DNA of 64,000 bases from Apoderus coryli (GCA_911728435.2 OU452206.1:15778297-15842296); one strand, 5' to 3'; positions 1 to 10,349 are shown, numbered from the stretch's first letter. Notes: generated from the letters alone by a model not told the origin. Program-made: numbers and translations.

Positions 1-376
1 TATGTTATTAATATTTACCCAAACCAAAAGTGAAAAATGGCTCCGAAGAAAGTGAAAACTGTTCTTCGGCGTATATTTATGATAGTCGAGTCTAATTGGA
101 GCACTTGACAAGTTGAATGCGGGGAACTTTTCTACAGTAAATCAGTGCACACATTTAAGCAGTTGCCAGTTAAAATTTGTAGCAAGATTCATTGTGTAGG
201 ACCTCAAAATGTAATTCTCTACGTGAAAATCAACCGTAAAGGTGGTAGTTTTGGCGCCCAACGTGGCTAACTACATTTATAAAAATGATCAATCCTACCT
301 AATGTTTTCAGATTTATTAGTTGGACGTTGGAACCCATCGATTGGTGTAATCTTCATTCATTCTAGTCAACCAAAT
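1..376 (+). repeat. LTR-retroelement leader, copy 1 (left edge cut by window)
   Basis: This segment is repeated in the same orientation at 634-955, with some internal length differences. Both copies carry a tRNA-Lys-type primer-binding site followed by about 110 bp of leader and end at the same point (tctagtcaaccaaat). The part before the binding site would be the 3' part of an LTR. No gag or pol frame follows, so this looks like an internal duplicate of a dead element and not an intact provirus-like copy. The left boundary lies outside the window. Confidence 0.55.
252..266 (+). other. primer-binding site, tRNA-Lys type
   Basis: TGGCGCCCAACGTGG matches the classic binding site complementary to the 3' end of tRNA-Lys(1,2), used to start minus-strand DNA synthesis in several LTR retroelement groups. 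It continues as CTAAC and not GGC, so the last positions have decayed. Confidence 0.6.
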
Positions 377-633
377 CCTTAATTATTTCATCGTCCACTC
401 GGATACAGTTATATGGTGTCAAATCATTTATCAGAGCAGTGGTGAATTGATTGAAGGTTCGAAGAGTAAATAACCAATACGAAGAGACCTTGAGAATTAA
501 CTTAAAAACAGTATAAATCTGTAAAATATAGGCTCACATTAATTTGGATTTCTAGCTGGTGATTTAGGGAATATAGAGTATTTTGAAACAGGCTGGGGTA
601 CAAATAATATTATCGAATGAACATTTCCAGCGT
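377..633. other. spacer between the two leader copies
   Basis: AT-rich sequence with no open frame, terminal repeat or motif that I recognise. It may be the decayed interior of the element that gave the flanking leaders. Confidence 0.3.
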
Positions 634-955
634 TATGTTATTAATATTCACTCAAACCAAAGAAAGTGAAAACTGTTCTTCGCCGTCATAGTTGTGACAG
701 TGGAAACATTTGTACAGTAAATCAGTGCAGACAATTAAGCAGTTGTCAGTGAAAATTTGTAGCAGGATTCATTTGTGTAGGACCTCAAAATGTAATTCTC
801 TACGTGAAAATTCAACCTTAAGCGTCGTAGTTTTGGCGCCCAACGTGGCGAACTACTTTTATAAAAACGATCAATCGTTAATGATTTCAAATTTGTTAGT
901 TGGACGTTGGAACCGATCGATCGGTGTAATTTTCATTCATTCTAGTCAACCAAAT
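634..955 (+). repeat. LTR-retroelement leader, copy 2
   Basis: Direct repeat of 1-376, differing by scattered substitutions and small indels, including loss of a short stretch present near 40-55 in copy 1. It contains its own primer-binding site at 834-848. The small open frame here has no protein-like features and I treat it as chance. Confidence 0.55.
834..848 (+). other. primer-binding site, tRNA-Lys type (copy 2)
   Basis: Same TGGCGCCCAACGTGG motif as at 252-266, here followed by CGAAC. Presence of the same site in both tandem copies shows that the duplication included the LTR-leader junction. Confidence 0.6.
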
Positions 956-1098
956 TCAAACAATTGCTCAGATATGATGAACAATAGAGCCGGAGCGAAA
1001 TTTCCAAGTAATCCTCATTCTCCAGGATAATCCAAAACTTGATGATTATCAACTGGCTGTATCCAAGGATAATCCAAATTTTTCTCATCAACTTCAAA

Positions 1099-1301
1099 TT
1101 ATGTTTTGTACTCGTATATTAATTCATTCCAATCTTGTAATGGAATATTTTCTTCTGCGATTCATTCGAATGGATCTTGCTCAGGTTGGTCATCTGAAAA
1201 TTAGTAGATAAAGATTCAAAATAGCGAATATGTAATTACTTACCTGATATTTTGGCTTCCAAAGAAAGTTTCACCAATTGTTGCCTCGAGTGCTCGCTCA
1301 T
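1099..1301 (-). pseudogene. small spliced gene remnant with a 50-nt intron
   Basis: On the minus strand an ATG (1299-1301) opens a 58-nt exon reading MSEHSRQQLVKLSLEAKIS, which stops at a perfect CAG|GTAAGT donor. Fifty nucleotides further an acceptor (aattttcag, exon from 1193) restores the frame as DDQPEQDPFE, then an in-frame TGA at 1162-1164 and a further readable stretch IAEENIPLQDWNELIYEYK to a stop at 1099-1101. I do not recognise the protein. The tiny intron with consensus sites argues for a real former gene, either of a transposon or of the host; the TGA indicates decay. The coding-like text may continue beyond 1099. Confidence 0.4.
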
Positions 1302-1381
1302 TTTGAATAAATGGAGTCGTTTAAGCGGTTTGGCCTCCCCTCACTTCGACCTGCAGAAGATCTTTTGTGAATGACTCTAAT

Positions 1382-1812
1382 CTATGAATTGCCCAGCTGT
1401 CCCACACTTTTCATGAAGTTGATGATTTCTCTGGGGGCTAAATTTCTTGCCTCGTCGGGTGTTACGGTCACCCCTCCAAGGTGTTTTAGCCTTTTGCAGA
1501 AAAGCGCCATGCATTCACAGAGCACGTGTTCTGTTGCGTCTTCGCAAAACCGACAAGTGTCGTCCGCGGTTAGGCCCATCTTTTTGAGATGGTACTTCAC
1601 TGGGTGGTGTCCCGTAAAAAGGCCTTAGGTCGCTTCTCTCCAGTTGGATAAGCTTCCCTGCGTTGGCCTCTGAAGGTTTGATAAACTTTTTTGATTGTCT
1701 TAGGCCTGGAGTGTTTCTCCAGTACGACTCAAGTTGTTCCTTTTCCCATCTCCCAAGTTCTTCCATCATATGGCTTTTTGGAAGGCCAAAGATGGGTTCC
1801 GGGCCGCAGAAC
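1382..1812 (-). pseudogene. I-like LINE, RNase H / C-terminal zinc-knuckle remnant
   Basis: Two overlapping minus-strand frames together give GPEPIFGLPKS, a QSKKFIKPSEANAG segment, then, after a one-base frameshift near 1610, HLKKMGLTADDTCRFC...TEHVLCEC...KRLKHLG. The GPEP block is typical of the end of the RNase H domain, and the C-x2-C...H...C pattern typical of the tail, of R1/I/Jockey-type LINE ORF2 proteins. Only the last ~140 residues remain; the endonuclease and reverse transcriptase domains are absent. Not functional. Confidence 0.7.
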
Positions 1813-2219
1813 GGAGCGTTTGCGCCCTCTTTTAATAAATACACAAACACTTGGTACAGCTGCAACTGTAGGAAGTCAAGAACAACAACAAACTCATTCA
1901 AATGAGTTTCTAGCTAAAAAGTCGTTACTCGCGTAGTAAAATAAGCTTTGGCAACTTAATCCGCACTTGGCATTAGCGGCATTTTTTGTGAATTATACCC
2001 CTGCCAGTCAGCTTGTTGACCTTAGTACAAATTCTAAAGTTCATATCATATAAATTGATCGGGAACAATTACAGGCAAATCTGAAACACACTTTATGAAT
2101 TGCGGAGGAGTATTATCATTGGTTAGATGGAAACATAATTTTGCAAAACCGCAAATACAACCTGACAACACAGCACCGGCTTCAAACTGCGTCATGGCGA
2201 CCTACTAACCCCATTTGAA
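1813..2219. other. no recognised gene
   Basis: Mixed-composition sequence between the LINE tail and the candidate promoter. I see no coding frame or repeat here. If the promoter call is right, this is upstream flanking DNA. Confidence 0.3.
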
Positions 2220-2953
2220 TTCCTCACAACATGCCGAGTATGTGTGTATGTATGGTATAAACTTGCTTTTGCTTTGGCTGTGGTGCTCTGCTGGCTTGCT
2301 GTTGGCTGGCAGGCTAACTACGTAGACACCGTTTTCGTTCGGTCGCGTAGAGAATATACCATCGCCGCCTTGATGCCATTAAGTGGTCGACAGTCGCGCG
2401 GAGAACAACAGTTTTAATACATACAAAACACTACAATTTCAATTTATATATTTTATTTAATATACAGTAACCTTATCGAGCTATGAAAAACAATTGATTG
2501 TGTGTATTGTCGTTAAAAAAAATAGTGTTTGTAATATATCGCGGTGTGCCGTGAATTGTTATGTTGTAGTACAATCCACAGCCAACTTATTATGTTAATA
2601 ACAATTAATATAAACTAGTGTGCAATGTGAATAATTTATACAGAAATTGGATTATAATCGCTTGTGATTTAATAAGTAATAAACATAATATAGTTACTTA
2701 ACTTCAAAGTTTTGGATTACTTAAGGATAAACCTCATCAGCTGTTAGTTTTTATTGCTATAATCTGGTGTTAGTGATTGTTGCGTGTTTCTTCTAGGTAT
2801 TAAAAGAAAAATCAGTGTTTGTTGTTATTATTTTATATTAATCATGTACTCCATTTGGTGGTTAAAATTAATAATAATATGTGGTAAACAGTATGCACCA
2901 GATGATATGATGGTGTGTGATTAGCTCAAGTTTAGTGCTTGTTGTGTGATATA
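2220..2953 (+). promoter_or_regulatory. candidate core promoter and 5'UTR of the host gene
   Basis: A locally GC- and CpG-richer patch (about 2270-2420, with several TCG/CGCG groups) stands out from the AT-rich surroundings and is followed by about 530 bp of AT-rich, transposon-free sequence leading to a well-placed ATG at 2954. A TATAAA lies at 2256-2261. Start sites near 2290 (TATA-based) or around the gacagtcgcg at about 2389 are both possible. Several upstream ATGs are present. No repeat copies fall in this stretch, unlike almost everywhere else in the window. The call rests on composition and position only. Confidence 0.35.
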
Positions 2954-3039
2954 ATGTTAGAGCATAGTGCTATGTATGTGAACGTAACACCGCCTTACGA
3001 AGAGGACGCATCGTATTTTCCGGATTTTTATAGCACACG
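2954..3039 (+). CDS. candidate first coding exon of the taiman-like host gene
   Basis: From ATG 2954 (in-frame TAG seven codons upstream, A at -3) the frame reads MLEHSAMYVNVTPPYEEDAS followed by YFPDFYST and the first two bases of a codon (CG). A donor CG|GTAGGG falls at 3039/3040, just before the frame would hit a stop. The exon therefore ends after two bases of a codon; the exon at 59589 begins with the one missing base, giving CGA (Arg) and an open join. I do not recognise these 28 residues on their own, so identity depends on the downstream exon. A methionine at codon 7 is an alternative start. Phase agreement has a one-in-three chance of being accidental. Confidence 0.4.
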
Positions 3040-3404
3040 GTAGGGATATTTGTTTTTACTTTACTAGTTTCTTGAATCTTTCTATCATTATTTTGTTGTT
3101 GTTTTGCTTTATGTCGTCCGTCGGAGTAATTTAATAATTTTAAACAGTTGAGTGTTATTTTGTTGACATGTGTTTGATGCGACGGCTCTCGATTTACTTG
3201 GGGATGAGATAACAAATGAATATAGAGACATTATAAAGATCGTTGATAAAAATATACACATATAATTCAGGCGAAACTTGGCTTGCACCTTCGTGGACGT
3301 GTTTTGAGTAATCCAACACTACAATAAATAGAAACTCAATGTATTTTATGCCAGGTGGCCATCAGAATGTTTTTCATGTGATAATGAAACCTGAAAAACA
3401 GGAA
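3040..3404. other. start of long intron, no element recognised
   Basis: Begins with the candidate donor gtaggg. AT-rich, no coding frame with family features on either strand. Confidence 0.3.
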
Positions 3405-3462
3405 TCGATGATATGCCTGTGCGAGTCTTAAAGGAGTGTGCTCTTGAGTTCTCTGAGCATCA
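3405..3462 (+). pseudogene. LINE fragment, linker just before the RT domain
   Basis: A short plus-strand frame reads DDMPVRVLKECALEFSEH, which matches the conserved region just upstream of reverse transcriptase in Jockey/CR1-type LINEs (pattern GPDxIPxxVLKECA). It stops abruptly at the 3' tail of an oppositely oriented LINE. It may be the left half of the plus-strand LINE whose RT continues at 4616. Confidence 0.5.
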
Positions 3463-4569
3463 GTATTGATAGATAGATATAGATATATTTATTCACCATC
3501 TTATGTTACAAATCATGTATAGTGCGTCAAAAAAGAACAAAAATTAATCAATCAAAGTTACAGCAACAAAGAAAGGCTTACAAACAAATTAAAATAGCAA
3601 CAACATAAAACAAACTAAAACCTAGAAAAATCTTACAATATCGCTTCTGAAATAGTCCTCAAAGGTATAAAAAGCTTGAGATATCAAAAATGATTTAATA
3701 CTTTTGTTAAACTGGACTTCACCAAGGTTCTTTATGTGAGACGGCAGCTTATTATAAAATTTAACCCAATAATAGTCAGAACCTTTCCTAGTCCTCAATA
3801 GGCGGTGAAATTCAAGCAATATGTCATTTCGATTTCGCGTACCATAATTATGCATATCAGAGTGATGAGTGAAATGCGAGACATTGGTTCGATTGTAGCC
3901 AAGACAGTTTAAGATGTACAAGGAAGGCAAAGTAAGTAGTTCGTGTTCAACAAAATAATTTTTACAGCAGTCACGCCAACTGAGCCCCAACATTGTACGT
4001 AAACATCTCCTCTGTAGCTTAAAGATTTTCATTGCATGGGAACTATGTCCCCAGTTCAAAATACCATACGACATACGGGAAACAAAATAACCGTGATATA
4101 CCGTCAACAGACTGGCGATTGAAACACTCTGCGCAAACCTTCTAATGAGATAAGTATATGACCCTGGACAGCGAGCACCCAAACTCTCGAACATGACTCT
4201 CCCAGGTTAATTTAGGATCAAGATGAACTTCACGCGAACATCGCCCTGAAGATCGATAGGCGCAGAACGCAAAGTAAAGTTCATGCTCTGAGTTTTAGCC
4301 TGATTCAAGCTCAGTTCATTTGCCAGAAACCAATTGCCTATGTCAGTCTCAACAGCATTAACCAACTCCCCTAAAGGGTCGTTTGGTCGATATCTAATCA
4401 GACTAGTTGTGTCGTCAGCAAAGAGGATTATATTTGAGTCTTCTTGAAATTTGTATAAATCATTTACGTATATTAAAAACAGTAAAGGTCCAAAACCGAC
4501 CCCTGGCGCACACCCCGTCCAACCCTTCGTCTCTCCGAGTATCGTCCCCCATACAAAACGAGCTGACAC
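3463..4569 (-). mobile_element. Jockey/CR1-type LINE, 5'-truncated, reverse strand
   Basis: Minus-strand frames at 4207-4569 and 3622-4194 are the RT core and C-terminal part of one LINE ORF2. The first carries GFGPLLFLIYVNDL and the catalytic FADDT box; the second carries SRMSYGILNWG, LQRRCLRTMLGLSWRD and the terminal KSFLISQAFYTFEDYF. They are separated by a single frame disruption around 4200, where the usual VKFLGI block has decayed. A GATA/TA-rich tail at about 3466-3490 marks the 3' end. The fingers domain and endonuclease are missing, as expected from 5' truncation. It appears to have inserted into another LINE. Confidence 0.75.
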
Positions 4570-4615
4570 ACACAGACGGTGTCATTTAGAAAAGAATGGA
4601 GCACTGTCCCCAAGT
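4570..4615. other. junction between two LINE fragments
   Basis: Short unassigned sequence between the 5' truncation point of the minus-strand LINE and the plus-strand RT fragment. Confidence 0.3.
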
Positions 4616-5069
4616 TAGCATGGCTTTCGGGGTGGTCGTTCCACTGAGTTGAATACTGTCTTTGTGTATGAGAGGCTGGATCAGAATGAGGTTGATTCGA
4701 TGTTGCTCAGAAGCTGAACGCGTTGGGAATTCGTGGTCCTATAAACCGCTGGTTTACATTTTTTCTGAAGGATAATCCTTTGGGGTTAGTTTAGCTGAGG
4801 TTGTGTCTGATGAGTGCACCTCGGATGTGGGAACTCCCCAGGGAAGGGTATTGGGCCCCTTGATATTCCTGATGTTTGTGAATGATTTGCCGGATTATAT
4901 TTCTACGGGATATGTCTCTATGTCTGCTGAATCCAACGAATGGTGCTTTAGAAATAAAAAGACAACTTGTTTGCCTATACTAACTAAATATAGATGCTCT
5001 GATCTGAACTTGGCCTTCTCTTTCAAAGGTTGTCCATTGACAAGGTGCCAGAATGGAAAGCTTGTGTAA
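4616..5069 (+). pseudogene. Jockey/CR1-type LINE RT fragment
   Basis: Plus-strand text HGFRGGRSTELNTVFVYERL (from 4619) is the conserved HGF-RST block of LINE RT. It is followed by KLNALGIRGPINRWFTFFLKD and, in another frame, by VGTPQGRVLGPLIFLMFVND at about 4826-4890. The DFSKAFD block between them is deleted, and there are stops and frameshifts. The frame after residue ~35 of the last part no longer looks like RT. Dead copy, different from the minus-strand LINE beside it. Confidence 0.65.
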
Positions 5070-5339
5070 AAATCGATAAGTTTTTGGACTGGATCGACCA
5101 CATAGATTCTGTTCGTATGAAATTTAACGCTAAGTAGTTGTTATCTGTTGCGTAATCTTAAAGGCTCAATTATTGATAGTATTGATAGTTCTTTGCACTA
5201 TCCTATAATACTTATAGTGGTGTGAGGTCATGCCAGGGATATCATTAGACTACCTACTTATTCTATGGAAGCGAATTATACGAATAATGTTTGGTTTAAC
5301 ATATCGGACATCAGGAGTAACCAGATTTTGACAGGTGTC
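5070..5339. other. no recognised gene
   Basis: AT-rich sequence between two plus-strand LINE fragments; probably decayed LINE, but no motif can be read with confidence. Confidence 0.25.
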
Positions 5340-5995
5340 TCCATATGATCAGTATGATATCGCACAGGCATTTGCGGAACATTTTGCATCAACATATTAG
5401 GTTAGCACTGTCACTGACGATGTAGGTCGAAACTGAGGAAGCTTTAAAACCGAAAAAATCAACAGGAATATATAACATACCTCCTTATATATTTAAGGGA
5501 TGCGCTGATTTCTGGCACATCCTTTGATGCATATATTCAATTTAGGCATAAAAAATAGTAAATTTCCAGATAATTTCAAGATAGCCACTATCACTCCTAT
5601 TCATAAAAAAGAAAAATTGAACGGTGTGATAAACTACAGACCAATCAGTTTAATAAATATCATTGCCAAAATTTATGAAAATTTGCTGTATATCGATTTG
5701 CTTGGCTTTGTTCGACCAAGAATATCATTGACAATGACAGATCAACCGTTAGCAATCTATGTGCATTTACGGAATGTGCGGCTGAGGCTGTAGAGCAGGG
5801 TAGGCAGCTTGATACAATGTATACGGACATGTCAAAAGCTTTTGATAAGGTGGATCACGGTATACTGTTGGACAGGTTGGTTCAGTTTGGAGTCTGGGAG
5901 GAGGCCTATACATTTTTGAAATCCTATCTAGTGGAAAGACTGCAGTGTGTCAGGATTGGCGGGCGATATGCGGATCAATTTGTCCATCCAAAGTG
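5340..5995 (+). pseudogene. Jockey/CR1-type LINE RT, N-terminal half
   Basis: Readable in pieces from about 5360: DIAQAFAEHFAS, a stretch with KPKKSTGIYNIPPYIFKGCA, then FPDNFKIATITPIHKK and NYRPISLINIIAKIYENLL (RT motif 1/2), a degraded part, and MYTDMSKAFDKVDHGILLDR (5817 onward) with the palm-domain DxSKAFD block. It ends near 5995, before the GVPQG and YADD motifs, at a sharp junction with a BEL/Pao integrase. Several frameshifts and stops; inactive. Confidence 0.65.
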
Positions 5996-6400
5996 TATTT
6001 TGGAACTCATTTTGTGTCGGCAAAAGAATGACAAGAAATTTATACATTTTTGACGGAAAATAAAATTAATAACTATTGAAGATGCTATTAGCAAAGAGTT
6101 TATTGGTTGGTCGTTCATACCTCTACGTTTGTCTCATTTTGGCAGCCTTTGGGAAGCAGGAATTAAAAGTATTAAACATCATTTAAAGCGTGTTACACAT
6201 AATTTTAAATTTACATTTGAACATTTTTATACGCTACTAAATTCCGGACCTTTATCCCATCTATCCTCTGACCATCTTCCTTTAACCCCTTCTCATTTTC
6301 TAATTGGGAAATCCTTAAAGACTTAGAAGAAAACCGATTATCAGTATATTAGATTGGTAATTGTATACACTACGCAACATGAAAGTAAATGTACTAGTTT
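5996..6400 (+). pseudogene. BEL/Pao LTR retrotransposon integrase, C-terminal part
   Basis: Starts with GTHFVSAKE (the integrase 'D-N-G-T-x-F' region), an in-frame stop, then QEIYTFLTENKINN, and from 6100 WSFIPLRLSHFGSLWEAGIK, the signature PHFGGLWEaGIKS of BEL/Pao integrases, then a FEHFYTLLNSGPLSHLSSDH stretch and TPSHFLIGKSL. Weak similarity (EENRLSVY) runs to about 6400. The catalytic Asp/Asp/Glu region upstream is lost at the LINE junction. No LTR can be identified downstream. Dead fragment. Confidence 0.8.
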
Positions 6401-8430
6401 ACTTTAGTCTTAAGGTCAAAATTGGCAATCAGTTCCAAAATACAATCGGATAAAAGTAGCGTACGGACGAAAAACGTTTTTTAACTATGCGGGTTACTGG
6501 CCTCTTGCATTAGGAACGTCCGTCAAACTAAATACTGCTATAACGTTTGGTACAATAAATATAACATATTCACCACTTCTATCAACTTAAAAACTCCAAA
6601 CAAAACAACCAAAACCTCGGGGGCTAGCTCACATTTATATAATGGCAATTGGAACAGCAGAAATGCCTATTTTTTGTTTCAGTACAATCAGATGAAATTG
6701 CAAAGAGTGCAGAGTTCCCTGCATTCGATTTGTATGCACGCTCGCTTTTTATGAGAGATTGAATTTAGCAAAGTTAAATGTCAGATTTGAGTATTTATAC
6801 GATTTATATACACTTCGTTACTGCATAAAATCTATCATCATTCTACAGAAGCAAAAAGTAAAAAATACAATTTTGCCAGTGTAGTATAATCTAGATTTTG
6901 TTTATTGTAGATTAATTTTGTATTTTTCTTATTTTATTTGTATTTTTAAGGTAAGGCTCTAACCTTTTGTGTAATTGTATTGTACATTTTTTATCCATTT
7001 TCACAATAAACCATTTTTTATTATGAATTATATAATAAAACTTGCATAAATTAGGTTTGTAGTTGGTTATTTACTTTTGATGTAAAGTTTAAATACTTGG
7101 GACAATCTTAGATTTTATTTGTCTTCGCTATTCAATATGCTTTTCAGCAAATTAAGTATAATCCATGTGACTACATAAGGTGAAAAGCCCTAGGCATTTT
7201 CTTTTTACCTCTCTTTGAAGGTTTCATTCTCGTTTTCATTACATTGTATGTACATATTTTTTTTGTTCTTGTTGCCTTTTCTTATTAGCCGCATGTATAA
7301 TACCGTATAGTTACTTAGTTGTGGGTTTTCTATGCTTCTGGCTCTGCTTTGGACATATGCCAGATTTTTGGGTTTGCCAACCTTTTGTGTTTGTTGTTAA
7401 TAACTAGTAAATTTTACGTTCACCTTTATGTAAAATATTATAATACATTGTATGTGTATGACAGGGAAATTAGGTACTGCTTTCCACCGTTATAGCTATT
7501 TGTTGTGTAAGTTGGTATTTTTAATGGAAAATTGGTCGGGAAATTTTTGTTTGGGTTTCGTTTTTATGATTTTCTTTTCGTACCTGGCTATATTACTCTT
7601 ATATTATTTGATATTACGAGTATATACAGATTGTCCTAACTGCTGGGGTGCATCTAGACGGTTTAAACTAGTCTTAAACGTGGTCATACCACTTCAAGTA
7701 CGTATTTTTTATGAGTTTTATGCGTGATGGGGTTAAGGGTAGTATTAGTAATATTTTATTCATGTAGAGAAACAATTTTTGAGTCTAATTATTGTAGAAT
7801 ATCCTATTCTACTATTATTAGTGTCCATTAAGGGTGGACAGGTAGCATATCTCAGGAAATAATAGTCGTAGGACAATGGGGGAAAAATTCTTTTAGGGAA
7901 ATTGACCATGGGAAATCGCTAAAAATAGTTTTTTAGTTCCAAACTATACCGCTAGGGGGCATAATAGATACAGTAATGCAAAAAATGCATTTTTATTGAA
8001 AATTTTGCAATATAAGTTAGAAAAAAAATACTACTACAGTAATGCTACTGAGATTCGACATATTTTTGGTGTATTACTTTTTATTGTGCGGCTTGAAATA
8101 AAGGCAGCAGGGAAGGACGAAATTTTACCTATGATAATGTCTATAACTTTGGTTTGTCTTAACCGAATTTAACAATCTAATTTTTGTTTAAGAACTGAAG
8201 CCTTGCTGATGAAGAAAATAAATAGTTTAAATCATAATTGTTTTTTGGGGCTCCGCTAGATGGCGCTATTTGCAACGCCTAAGGTTTTTTTGATTTTTCT
8301 TTAAAAACTTAAATGGAATGATACAAATATTTTATCAAAAATGAAAAGTAAATTGAATTTGCAACAAAAAAGTAATTACGGAATTAGTTGGAGTTCATAG
8401 GGAATCCAGAGCACAATTGTCTTAAGGAAA
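6401..8430. other. no recognised gene
   Basis: About 2 kb of AT-rich intronic sequence. The frame at 7452-7727 encodes a hydrophobic peptide but has no family features, and I take it as chance. No terminal repeats or LINE motifs seen. Confidence 0.3.
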
Positions 8431-8626
8431 ATGTTCACGATTTAATTCCATTTTTGGGCCGAGATGAATCTTTTAAGTTACTGTAAACAACACAAATAGC
8501 GCTCATATGTTAAACGTTCTGAGTACGTATAACCTCAAAAATGTCCAATTTTACGATAGAGCTGTCAGTTGCCAGATTGCAACACCAGGGTTGCCAAATT
8601 CCGAAATATAAAAGGCAGCCCTCGTA
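8431..8626 (-). mobile_element. mariner family 1, solitary 5' end
   Basis: The reverse complement matches the 5' end of the mariner at 52628: TIR (CGAGGGCTGCCTTTTATA...), untranslated leader and the first codons of the transposase (MELNREH), then the match ends abruptly. TA dinucleotides sit at the outer TIR edge (8625-8626). Everything from codon ~8 onward is missing. A second lone 5' end (18357-18552) stops at almost the same base. Confidence 0.8.
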
Positions 8627-9504
8627 TAACATTTAGGTTTTTTTAAATATTTCTTTGTATTAAAAATATTTTTTTTGTATTAACTGGCTGTTCTCTTCGA
8701 TTATTATAATAAAATAAAAATGCGCCTGGGTTTTTTTTTATGAACAAAAGGTACCTAGATTTTAAGTGTTAAAATTTTAAAACTCTTTTTTAAACTAATC
8801 ATGTTTTTTATACTGATTAAAAAGTCATTTTAATCGTGATTTGAATCATTTCGACCCTGCATCTAAGTATTGAAGCTGATGAAGTTTGTTTGCTTGTATT
8901 TTGTATTATTAATCATAATGCGTTGTTTCGGTGTTAATGCCTTTCCACTAAATTAAAAATGACCTCTTTAAGTATGTATTTATTGAAAACTACGTAGCGA
9001 CAAAGAACTCACAAAAACAGATTAAAAGAAACCGAGGCATACGTTGCATTGTGTTTTCTTTGTCACGGCGTATATTGTTAAATTTGTCGTTAATATATAA
9101 TTTAGAAATGACGCAGCTATTCCAGTTAAATTCCCTACCATATAAATATACAAACAACAAATTAGTAAAGATAAAAAAAAACCAGTAGTAACTGTCATTA
9201 AAATACTTTGTTGTAAGTTCTTTGTATTCTTCAAAATATTGTATAATATACGTACTCGTATATATAAACTCACTAATAAATATCTATTATTGTCGTTCCG
9301 ATATCTTGCTGTGCCAGGGTTATGGTATTAACCATAATGATGATGATTATGAAAAGGAAACTGATTAGTTTGGTTATTATGATTATCATGTCGAGGTTAA
9401 ATCAATTTTAATGTTTTTGTAGAATGCGGCCTGAGTCTGGGGCTATGAGGGTTGTTAGATATGTTGATCCTATAGAATTGATTCGAAGTAAATACACAAT
9501 AGTG
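8627..9504. other. no recognised gene
   Basis: AT-rich sequence without motifs; small frames at 9022-9273 and 9397-9594 on the minus strand have no family features. Confidence 0.3.
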
Positions 9505-9843
9505 TACAGGGTGGTCCAAATTGGACACTTTTGATAGGAAACACCGATTTCTAGAGAAGTTATACTTGCGTATACTGAAAAACAATAAATTCAAACCCTA
9601 TAAAGTGAGAAAGATTCACAAGCTGCAACCAAATGACCCACAATTCAGGCTCGACTTGTGCCAATCGTATTTGAGAAAATATGCTGAAAACCGGAATGTA
9701 ACGCAGAACATTATATGGACTGATGAAGCGTGCATAAGCAGCGCTGGTATTTTCAACAGATAGATACAATTCCTACAAATGGACTTTGGAAAATCCAGAT
9801 ATTACGATGGAGACACAGAATCAGGGCCGATACAGCTTTAACG
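9505..9843 (+). pseudogene. Tc1/mariner-related transposase, central fragment, behind a TACAGGGTG terminus
   Basis: The segment opens with TACAGGGTGGTCC, a recurrent element end in this window. From about 9560 it encodes a text with NKFKPYKVRKIHKLQPND, RLDLCQSYLRKY, NIIWTDEACIS and GIFNR, then in a shifted frame WTLENPDITMETQNQGRYSFN. The TDEA block is the usual second-strand catalytic-Asp neighbourhood of an IS630/Tc1/mariner-type transposase, followed by the NR-NxxYW-ENP region. The N-terminal helix-turn-helix and the C-terminal catalytic part are missing here; similar N- and C-terminal pieces occur at 57509 and 63579. It ends at a hairpin at 9844. Confidence 0.6.
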
Positions 9844-9893
9844 AACGAAAGTGCATGCCCTGTGCGGTTATTAACAGGACATGCACTTTCGTT
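9844..9893. repeat. near-perfect 20-bp hairpin
   Basis: Left arm 9844-9863 and right arm 9874-9893 are inverted complements with one mismatch, separated by 10 bases (gcggttatta). It sits exactly where the readable transposase frame stops (after the QGRYSFN block), so it looks like a snap-back or template-switch rearrangement and not a functional terminator. Confidence 0.75.
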
Positions 9894-10349
9894 TGCAATA
9901 TTTGGAACAAGCCACTTACTATTTGTACAACTTTTCGATCCTTGGCATGTTTTACTGAATATTGGATTGTATTCAATTCTGTTGGTTGGCGTTCCATCAT
10001 TATTTTGCTCAATCGTGAAATAATCTATAAGGCAATCAGCTGGTTCACCACCTCGCCAAGCTAACTCAACAGCTATAATATGGTAATTTTTTTTTTTTGT
10101 AAACCTTCTGGTGTACATTCATCCCATAATCCAATGATTCTAGCCAAATCCCTTGAACTCAAATTTGATGAACTGCATTTTTGTTTGTTTGGATCCTGCT
10201 GTAATCTTTTACGTTTTTGCATTTCTTGCATCTCGCGCATTTTTGAATATCACACTGGTAAACGGGTCGAATACAATTTTGAAGTATTTTTCCTGGAGTA
10301 GGCTACTCGTAGTATTCCAAATTGTTTTTACAGTTGTTTTTAGTAATCT
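9894..10349. other. no recognised gene
   Basis: Open frames on both strands are present, partly because of the hairpin, but none has family features. May be the unreadable remainder of the transposon. Confidence 0.25.

Noticed and set aside
7452..7727. 91-codon hydrophobic open frame as a membrane-protein gene
   Set aside because: AT-rich low-complexity text, no splice or family features, no related frame nearby.
9753..10118. 121-codon minus-strand frame
   Set aside because: Overlaps the snap-back hairpin and several other frames on both strands; no recognisable domain.
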